Part shown: piece after piece, positions 55,391-64,000 of the stretch | Numbering within the stretch: the stretch's first letter is position 1 | Layout of the letters: each line of letters starts with the position of its first letter | NCBI GenBank assembly: GCA_964019425.1 | Contig: OZ025834.1 | Span: 715,452-779,451, forward strand | Direction: 5' to 3' | Length of the DNA stretch: 64,000 bases | Source of the DNA: Flectonema sp. DT1601 | Taxonomy: Eukaryota; Euglenozoa; Diplonemea; Diplonemida; Diplonemidae | The notes under the pieces: generated by a model | Databases searched by the model: none | Told to the model about the DNA's origin: nothing | What the model saw: only the letters and a program-made list of their open reading frames with translations | Position numbers and translations under genes: made by a program

Positions 55391-55898
55391 AATTTGCTTG
55401 CGGGAAGAAAATAAGCAGCCAAAATTTGCTTGCGGGAAGAGAATCAGCAGCCAAAATTTGCTTGCAGGAAGAAAATAAGCAGCCAAAATTTGCTTGCGGG
55501 AAGAAAATAAGCAGCTAAAATTTGCTTGCGGGAAGGGAATAAGCAGCTAAAATTTGCTTGCGGGAAGAGAATCAGCAGCCAAAATTTGCTTGCGGGAAGG
55601 GAATCAGCAGCCAAAATTTGCTTGCGGGAAGAAAATTAGCAGCTAAAATTTGCTTGCGGGAAGAGAATAAGCAGCTAAAATTTGCTTGTGGGAAGAAAAT
55701 AAGCAGCTAAAATTTGCTTGCGGGAAGAAAGTAAGCAGCTAAAATTTGCTTGCGGGAAGAAAATAAGCAGCTAAAATTTGCTTGCGGGAAGAAAATAAGC
55801 AGCTAAAATTTGCTTGCGGGAAGAAAATGAGCAGCTAAAATTTGCTTGCGGGAAGAAAATTAGCAGCTAAAATTTGCTTGCGGGAAGAAAATAAGCCT
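55391..55898 (+). repeat. 32-bp minisatellite, about 16 copies
   Basis: The unit is AATTTGCTTGCGGGAAGAAA followed by ATAAGCAGCTAA, with a 32-bp period from 55391 to the last unit at 55871. Variants swap A/G at a few sites (AATAAGC/AATCAGC, AGCC/AGCT). The core TTTGCTTGCGGG resembles the octamer TTTGCGGG with an insertion, and the array ends directly in four octamer units (55898-55929). Confidence 0.85.
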
Positions 55899-55929
55899 TT
55901 GCGGGTTTGCAGGTTTGCGGGTTTGCGGG
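55898..55929 (+). repeat. Short TTTGCGGG tract, opposite orientation to the main array
   Basis: Four units TTTGCGGG (one TTTGCAGG) on the + strand join the end of the 32-bp minisatellite to the next repeat block. The G-rich strand is here on +, opposite to the tracts at 47859, 49514, 53515 and 57102. Confidence 0.85.
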
Positions 55930-55979
55930 TAAGCATTGATTGCAGAAAGGTGGCAAAAATGAAAGGAATTATTTATTAA

Positions 55980-57030
55980 AACCCAAATTGTCCATAACAA
56001 AAAGACAGCTTGGCACCAAAACTCTAAAACCTTCCTCAGGGATTTGTGAAGCCTTTTCGAGATCGATAGGCCAAGGGATAACCATAAAAAAAGTGTAACC
56101 ATGATTTCTTGGAGGTGAGTGGCACAAAAAGCAGTAAAAAAAAAAAAAAAAAAAACCCATGACAAAGGCAAATAACTGCAAAAGCAGCAATTCTCTTTCC
56201 GCAAACGCCCCCCCGTGGGTCATCAGGTCATTTGGTAGTGCCAACCTGCAACAGGTTAACATGCAACACTCTACCTTTCTTCCCGTAATGCGTGACACCA
56301 TTCAACACTTACGTAGCACTTAGTACCAGGCCTGCTTGCGGGAAGAAACAGAAGCCTCATTCTCAGTACGGAAGTAGCTAGGCCTGGCGCTTACATAGCA
56401 CTTCTGGGCGACCTAATATTATTCCTGTAATGCGTGACACTATTACGTAGCACTTAGCACCAGGCCTGCTAGCAGGAAGAAACAGAAGCCTCATTCCCAG
56501 CACGGAAGTAGCTAGGCCTGGCCAGCTTACATAGCACTTCTGAGCAACCTAATATTATCCCTGTAATGCGTGACACTATTAATGCGTGACACTATTACGT
56601 AGCACTTAGCACCAGGCCTGCTAGCAGGAAGAAACAGAAGCCTCATTCCCAGTACGGAAGTAGCTAGGCCTGGCCAGCTTACAGTGCTGCGTAAGTTTTG
56701 GCTGGCAAACAACTGCAAAACTTTTTTCTCCACCCAGAAATTTGTGAAGACTTTTCGGGGCCGATAGACCGAGAGATAACCATAAAAAAAGATGTACTCA
56801 TGTTTTTTTGGAGGTGAGTGGCACAAAAAGTGGTAAAAAAAAAAAAAAAAATTCGTGACAAAGGCAAATAACAGCAATTTTCTTTCTGCAAACGCCCGCC
56901 GTGGATCATCAGACTGTCATTTGGTAGCTCCGACTTGCCACAGGTCAATATGCAACGCTACTTTTCTTCCCGTAATGCGTGGCACCAGTCAACACTTATG
57001 TTGCACTTAGAACCAGACCTTCTTGCGGGA
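55980..57030 (+). repeat. Complex duplicated block with inner 135-150 bp tandem repeats
   Basis: Segments of about 320 bp at about 56010-56345 and 56715-57030 are diverged copies of each other (shared GGATAACCATAAAAAAA-like, TTGGAGGTGAGTGGCACAAA, GACAAAGGCAAATAAC, CTTCCCGTAATGCGTG blocks). Between them lie three tandem units of about 135-152 bp at 56286-56700 (ACCAGGCCTGCT, AACAGAAGCCTCATT, GGAAGTAGCTAGGCCTGG). The two ends lead into CTTGCGGGAA, again like the minisatellite core. No protein-coding content is convincing. Confidence 0.75.
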
Positions 57031-57101
57031 ATGCAAAGAAGAATTAGTGTGGATTTCCTCAGAACCCAAAATATCCCAAATGCTGACAATTATATAGGAG
57101 A

Positions 57102-60100
57102 AACCCGCAAACCCGCAAACCCGCAAACCCGCAAACCCGCAAACCCGCAAACCCGCAAACCCGCAAACCCGCAAACCCGCAAACCCGCAAACCCGCAAAC
57201 CCGCAAACCCGCAAACCCGCAAACCCGCAAACCCGCAAACCCGCAAACCCGCAAACCCGCAAACCCGCAAACCCGCAAACCCGCAAACCCGCAAACCCGC
57301 AAACCCGCAAACCCGCAAACCCGCAAACCCGCAAACCCGCAAACCCGCAAACCCGCAAACCCGCAAACCCGCAAACCCGCAAACCCGCAAACCCGCAAAC
57401 CCGCAAACCCGCAAACCCGCAAACCCGCAAACCCGCAAACCCGCAAACCCGCAAACCCGCAAACCCGCAAACCCGCAAACCCGCAAACCCGCAAACCCGC
57501 AAACCCGCAAACCCGCAAACCCGCAAACCCGCAAACCCGCAAACCCGCAAACCCGCAAACCCGCAAACCCGCAAACCCGCAAACCCGCAAACCCGCAAAC
57601 CCGCAAACCCGCAAACCCGCAAACCCGCAAACCCGCAAACCCGCAAACCCGCAAACCCGCAAACCCGCAAACCCGCAAACCCGCAAACCCGCAAACCCGC
57701 AAACCCGCAAACCCGCAAACCCGCAAACCCGCAAACCCGCAAACCCGCAAACCCGCAAACCCGCAAACCCGCAAACCCGCAAACCCGCAAACCCGCAAAC
57801 CCGCAAACCCGCAAACCCGCAAACCCGCAAACCCGCAAACCCGCAAACCCGCAAACCCGCAAACCCGCAAACCCGCAAACCCGCAAACCCGCAAACCCGC
57901 AAACCCGCAAACCCGCAAACCCGCAAACCCGCAAACCCGCAAACCCGCAAACCCGCAAACCCGCAAACCCGCAAACCCGCAAACCCGCAAACCCGCAAAC
58001 CCGCAAACCCGCAAACCCGCAAACCCGCAAACCCGCAAACCCGCAAACCCGCAAACCCGCAAACCCGCAAACCCGCAAACCCGCAAACCCGCAAACCCGC
58101 AAACCCGCAAACCCGCAAACCCGCAAACCCGCAAACCCGCAAACCCGCAAACCCGCAAACCCGCAAACCCGCAAACCCGCAAACCCGCAAACCCGCAAAC
58201 CCGCAAACCCGCAAACCCGCAAACCCGCAAACCCGCAAACCCGCAAACCCGCAAACCCGCAAACCCGCAAACCCGCAAACCCGCAAACCCGCAAACCCGC
58301 AAACCCGCAAACCCGCAAACCCGCAAACCCGCAAACCCGCAAACCCGCAAACCCGCAAACCCGCAAACCCGCAAACCCGCAAACCCGCAAACCCGCAAAC
58401 CCGCAAACCCGCAAACCCGCAAACCCGCAAACCCGCAAACCCGCAAACCCGCAAACCCGCAAACCCGCAAACCCGCAAACCCGCAAACCCGCAAACCCGC
58501 AAACCCGCAAACCCGCAAACCCGCAAACCCGCAAACCCGCAAACCCGCAAACCCGCAAACCCGCAAACCCGCAAACCCGCAAACCCGCAAACCCGCAAAC
58601 CCGCAAACCCGCAAACCCGCAAACCCGCAAACCCGCAAACCCGCAAACCCGCAAACCCGCAAACCCGCAAACCCGCAAACCCGCAAACCCGCAAACCCGC
58701 AAACCCGCAAACCCGCAAACCCGCAAACCCGCAAACCCGCAAACCCGCAAACCCGCAAACCCGCAAACCCGCAAACCCGCAAACCCGCAAACCCGCAAAC
58801 CCGCAAACCCGCAAACCCGCAAACCCGCAAACCCGCAAACCCGCAAACCCGCAAACCCGCAAACCCGCAAACCCGCAAACCCGCAAACCCGCAAACCCGC
58901 AAACCCGCAAACCCGCAAACCCGCAAACCCGCAAACCCGCAAACCCGCAAACCCGCAAACCCGCAAACCCGCAAACCCGCAAACCCGCAAACCCGCAAAC
59001 CCGCAAACCCGCAAACCCGCAAACCCGCAAACCCGCAAACCCGCAAACCCGCAAACCCGCAAACCCGCAAACCCGCAAACCCGCAAACCCGCAAACCCGC
59101 AAACCCGCAAACCCGCAAACCCGCAAACCCGCAAACCCGCAAACCCGCAAACCCGCAAACCCGCAAACCCGCAAACCCGCAAACCCGCAAACCCGCAAAC
59201 CCGCAAACCCGCAAACCCGCAAACCCGCAAACCCGCAAACCCGCAAACCCGCAAACCCGCAAACCCGCAAACCCGCAAACCCGCAAACCCGCAAACCCGC
59301 AAACCCGCAAACCCGCAAACCCGCAAACCCGCAAACCCGCAAACCCGCAAACCCGCAAACCCGCAAACCCGCAAACCCGCAAACCCGCAAACCCGCAAAC
59401 CCGCAAACCCGCAAACCCGCAAACCCGCAAACCCGCAAACCCGCAAACCCGCAAACCCGCAAACCCGCAAACCCGCAAACCCGCAAACCCGCAAACCCGC
59501 AAACCCGCAAACCCGCAAACCCGCAAACCCGCAAACCCGCAAACCCGCAAACCCGCAAACCCGCAAACCCGCAAACCCGCAAACCCGCAAACCCGCAAAC
59601 CCGCAAACCCGCAAACCCGCAAACCCGCAAACCCGCAAACCCGCAAACCCGCAAACCCGCAAACCCGCAAACCCGCAAACCCGCAAACCCGCAAACCCGC
59701 AAACCCGCAAACCCGCAAACCCGCAAACCCGCAAACCCGCAAACCCGCAAACCCGCAAACCCGCAAACCCGCAAACCCGCAAACCCGCAAACCCGCAAAC
59801 CCGCAAACCCGCAAACCCGCAAACCCGCAAACCCGCAAACCCGCAAACCCGCAAACCCGCAAACCCGCAAACCCGCAAACCCGCAAACCCGCAAACCCGC
59901 AAACCCGCAAACCCGCAAACCCGCAAACCCGCAAACCCGCAAACCCGCAAACCCGCAAACCCGCAAACCCGCAAACCCGCAAACCCGCAAACCCGCAAAC
60001 CCGCAAACCCGCAAACCCGCAAACCCGCAAACCCGCAAACCCGCAAACCCGCAAACCCGCAAACCCGCAAACCCGCAAACCCGCAAACCCGCAAACCCGC

Positions 60101-63100
60101 AAACCCGCAAACCCGCAAACCCGCAAACCCGCAAACCCGCAAACCCGCAAACCCGCAAACCCGCAAACCCGCAAACCCGCAAACCCGCAAACCCGCAAAC
60201 CCGCAAACCCGCAAACCCGCAAACCCGCAAACCCGCAAACCCGCAAACCCGCAAACCCGCAAACCCGCAAACCCGCAAACCCGCAAACCCGCAAACCCGC
60301 AAACCCGCAAACCCGCAAACCCGCAAACCCGCAAACCCGCAAACCCGCAAACCCGCAAACCCGCAAACCCGCAAACCCGCAAACCCGCAAACCCGCAAAC
60401 CCGCAAACCCGCAAACCCGCAAACCCGCAAACCCGCAAACCCGCAAACCCGCAAACCCGCAAACCCGCAAACCCGCAAACCCGCAAACCCGCAAACCCGC
60501 AAACCCGCAAACCCGCAAACCCGCAAACCCGCAAACCCGCAAACCCGCAAACCCGCAAACCCGCAAACCCGCAAACCCGCAAACCCGCAAACCCGCAAAC
60601 CCGCAAACCCGCAAACCCGCAAACCCGCAAACCCGCAAACCCGCAAACCCGCAAACCCGCAAACCCGCAAACCCGCAAACCCGCAAACCCGCAAACCCGC
60701 AAACCCGCAAACCCGCAAACCCGCAAACCCGCAAACCCGCAAACCCGCAAACCCGCAAACCCGCAAACCCGCAAACCCGCAAACCCGCAAACCCGCAAAC
60801 CCGCAAACCCGCAAACCCGCAAACCCGCAAACCCGCAAACCCGCAAACCCGCAAACCCGCAAACCCGCAAACCCGCAAACCCGCAAACCCGCAAACCCGC
60901 AAACCCGCAAACCCGCAAACCCGCAAACCCGCAAACCCGCAAACCCGCAAACCCGCAAACCCGCAAACCCGCAAACCCGCAAACCCGCAAACCCGCAAAC
61001 CCGCAAACCCGCAAACCCGCAAACCCGCAAACCCGCAAACCCGCAAACCCGCAAACCCGCAAACCCGCAAACCCGCAAACCCGCAAACCCGCAAACCCGC
61101 AAACCCGCAAACCCGCAAACCCGCAAACCCGCAAACCCGCAAACCCGCAAACCCGCAAACCCGCAAACCCGCAAACCCGCAAACCCGCAAACCCGCAAAC
61201 CCGCAAACCCGCAAACCCGCAAACCCGCAAACCCGCAAACCCGCAAACCCGCAAACCCGCAAACCCGCAAACCCGCAAACCCGCAAACCCGCAAACCCGC
61301 AAACCCGCAAACCCGCAAACCCGCAAACCCGCAAACCCGCAAACCCGCAAACCCGCAAACCCGCAAACCCGCAAACCCGCAAACCCGCAAACCCGCAAAC
61401 CCGCAAACCCGCAAACCCGCAAACCCGCAAACCCGCAAACCCGCAAACCCGCAAACCCGCAAACCCGCAAACCCGCAAACCCGCAAACCCGCAAACCCGC
61501 AAACCCGCAAACCCGCAAACCCGCAAACCCGCAAACCCGCAAACCCGCAAACCCGCAAACCCGCAAACCCGCAAACCCGCAAACCCGCAAACCCGCAAAC
61601 CCGCAAACCCGCAAACCCGCAAACCCGCAAACCCGCAAACCCGCAAACCCGCAAACCCGCAAACCCGCAAACCCGCAAACCCGCAAACCCGCAAACCCGC
61701 AAACCCGCAAACCCGCAAACCCGCAAACCCGCAAACCCGCAAACCCGCAAACCCGCAAACCCGCAAACCCGCAAACCCGCAAACCCGCAAACCCGCAAAC
61801 CCGCAAACCCGCAAACCCGCAAACCCGCAAACCCGCAAACCCGCAAACCCGCAAACCCGCAAACCCGCAAACCCGCAAACCCGCAAACCCGCAAACCCGC
61901 AAACCCGCAAACCCGCAAACCCGCAAACCCGCAAACCCGCAAACCCGCAAACCCGCAAACCCGCAAACCCGCAAACCCGCAAACCCGCAAACCCGCAAAC
62001 CCGCAAACCCGCAAACCCGCAAACCCGCAAACCCGCAAACCCGCAAACCCGCAAACCCGCAAACCCGCAAACCCGCAAACCCGCAAACCCGCAAACCCGC
62101 AAACCCGCAAACCCGCAAACCCGCAAACCCGCAAACCCGCAAACCCGCAAACCCGCAAACCCGCAAACCCGCAAACCCGCAAACCCGCAAACCCGCAAAC
62201 CCGCAAACCCGCAAACCCGCAAACCCGCAAACCCGCAAACCCGCAAACCCGCAAACCCGCAAACCCGCAAACCCGCAAACCCGCAAACCCGCAAACCCGC
62301 AAACCCGCAAACCCGCAAACCCGCAAACCCGCAAACCCGCAAACCCGCAAACCCGCAAACCCGCAAACCCGCAAACCCGCAAACCCGCAAACCCGCAAAC
62401 CCGCAAACCCGCAAACCCGCAAACCCGCAAACCCGCAAACCCGCAAACCCGCAAACCCGCAAACCCGCAAACCCGCAAACCCGCAAACCCGCAAACCCGC
62501 AAACCCGCAAACCCGCAAACCCGCAAACCCGCAAACCCGCAAACCCGCAAACCCGCAAACCCGCAAACCCGCAAACCCGCAAACCCGCAAACCCGCAAAC
62601 CCGCAAACCCGCAAACCCGCAAACCCGCAAACCCGCAAACCCGCAAACCCGCAAACCCGCAAACCCGCAAACCCGCAAACCCGCAAACCCGCAAACCCGC
62701 AAACCCGCAAACCCGCAAACCCGCAAACCCGCAAACCCGCAAACCCGCAAACCCGCAAACCCGCAAACCCGCAAACCCGCAAACCCGCAAACCCGCAAAC
62801 CCGCAAACCCGCAAACCCGCAAACCCGCAAACCCGCAAACCCGCAAACCCGCAAACCCGCAAACCCGCAAACCCGCAAACCCGCAAACCCGCAAACCCGC
62901 AAACCCGCAAACCCGCAAACCCGCAAACCCGCAAACCCGCAAACCCGCAAACCCGCAAACCCGCAAACCCGCAAACCCGCAAACCCGCAAACCCGCAAAC
63001 CGCCGCAAACCCGCAAACCCGCAAACCCGCAAACCCGCAAACCCGCAAACCCGCAAACCCGCAAACCCGCAAACCCGCAAACCCGCAAACCCGCAAACCC

Positions 63101-64000
63101 GCAAACCCGCAAACCCGCAAACCCGCAAACCCGCAAACCCGCAAACCCGCAAACCCGCAAACCCGCAAACCCGCAAACCCGCAAACCCGCAAACCCGCAA
63201 ACCCGCAAACCCGCAAACCCGCAAACCCGCAAACCCGCAAACCCGCAAACCCGCAAACCCGCAAACCCGCAAACCCGCAAACCCGCAAACCCGCAAACCC
63301 GCAAACCCGCAAACCCGCAAACCCGCAAACCCGCAAACCCGCAAACCCGCAAACCCGCAAACCCGCAAACCCGCAAACCCGCAAACCCGCAAACCCGCAA
63401 ACCCGCAAACCCGCAAACCCGCAAACCCGCAAACCCGCAAACCCGCAAACCCGCAAACCCGCAAACCCGCAAACCCGCAAACCCGCAAACCCGCAAACCC
63501 GCAAACCCGCAAACCCGCAAACCCGCAAACCCGCAAACCCGCAAACCCGCAAACCCGCAAACCCGCAAACCCGCAAACCCGCAAACCCGCAAACCCGCAA
63601 ACCCGCAAACCCGCAAACCCGCAAACCCGCAAACCCGCAAACCCGCAAACCCGCAAACCCGCAAACCCGCAAACCCGCAAACCCGCAAACCCGCAAACCC
63701 GCAAACCCGCAAACCCGCAAACCCGCAAACCCGCAAACCCGCAAACCCGCAAACCCGCAAACCCGCAAACCCGCAAACCCGCAAACCCGCAAACCCGCAA
63801 ACCCGCAAACCCGCAAACCCGCAAACCCGCAAACCCGCAAACCCGCAAACCCGCAAACCCGCAAACCCGCAAACCCGCAAACCCGCAAACCCGCAAACCC
63901 GCAAACCCGCAAACCCGCAAACCCGCAAACCCGCAAACCCGCAAACCCGCAAACCCGCAAACCCGCAAACCCGCAAACCCGCAAACCCGCAAACCCGCAA
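57102..64000 (-). repeat. 6.9 kb array of the octamer TTTGCGGG (CCCGCAAA on +)
   Basis: From 57104, CCCGCAAA repeats without visible change for 737 units to 62999. One 10-nt unit (CCGCCGCAAA, 63000-63009) follows, then another 123 perfect units and a partial unit at the window end, so the array continues or ends there. Because neither strand forms a stop codon in any frame, all six frames stay open and spell short peptide repeats (PANPQTRK on +, LRVCGFAG on -); these are not genes. The T/G-rich form with a GGG end looks like a telomeric repeat, but the G-rich strand points inward (leftward). It is therefore either an internal satellite or an array in unexpected orientation. Confidence 0.97.

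Noticed and set aside
55391-55898. CRISPR-like array
   Set aside because: The 32-bp units are contiguous, with no unique spacers between them. This is a eukaryotic minisatellite.
57007-64000. Three overlapping minus-strand reading frames of about 2300 codons with LRVCGFAG repeats
   Set aside because: They are produced by an octamer that contains no stop in any frame; 8 is not a multiple of 3, so all frames spell the same peptide. The plus strand is open as well. No start context or unique sequence supports a gene.

Overview
The window is nuclear DNA of a unicellular eukaryote. The genes carry GT-AG introns, mostly about 60-175 nt with GTATGT-like donors and ACAG-like acceptors, and use the standard code with TAA, TAG and TGA stops. 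Gene content includes a polycystin-2 channel, an Sfi1 centrin-binding protein, a MAP3K-like kinase, a DDT/HMG/WHIM chromatin protein, a lysosomal-type sulfatase and AAAP, DMT and NRAMP-type transporters. Every well-supported gene lies on the + strand. Almost every start codon sits a few to about 50 nt after a pyrimidine-rich stretch ending in AG, which looks like a trans-splice acceptor. One-directional clusters with spliced-leader processing, RHS-like genes and BspA-type leucine-rich repeats point to Euglenozoa (a diplonemid, euglenid or intron-bearing relative) or another spliced-leader lineage. This placement is inference; no RNA gene or marker in the window settles it.

Positions 1-42,000 are a core region. 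In order they hold a gene tail, F-box/WD40, LRR-PDZ, AAAP transporter, a 5.4 kb gene-poor stretch with a family of covarying hairpins (8.6-9.7 kb), a nucleotide-sugar/triose-phosphate type transporter, a coiled-coil protein, an iduronate-2-sulfatase-like enzyme, PKD2, a MAP3K-like kinase, a 4 kb gene-poor stretch, Sfi1, a small two-exon protein, the chromatin remodeller subunit, a coiled-coil protein, two small unknown proteins, a possible small multi-exon gene, and an NRAMP-related Mg/metal transporter.

Positions 42,000-57,100 are an accessory, repeat-rich region. It holds a ubiquitin-like/LRR protein, a decayed paralog of it, a duplicated first exon, an intact two-exon P-loop NTPase plus nuclease-like protein of the RHS/Crinkler type, a GC-rich glutamine-rich orphan, and a secreted cysteine-repeat protein cut short by an inserted tRNA-derived SINE. 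Several 40-180 bp dispersed repeats occur twice in this region. The SINE copies end in the octamer TTTGCGGG (CCCGCAAA on +).

From 57,102 to the window end is a 6.9 kb, almost perfect array of that octamer, about 862 copies with one irregular unit. It looks telomere-like, but its C-rich strand is on +, the wrong polarity for a right-hand chromosome end. The link between the SINE tail, the scattered octamer junctions and the large array is the most unusual system seen here. No retroviral, LTR or Polinton-like remains were recognised.
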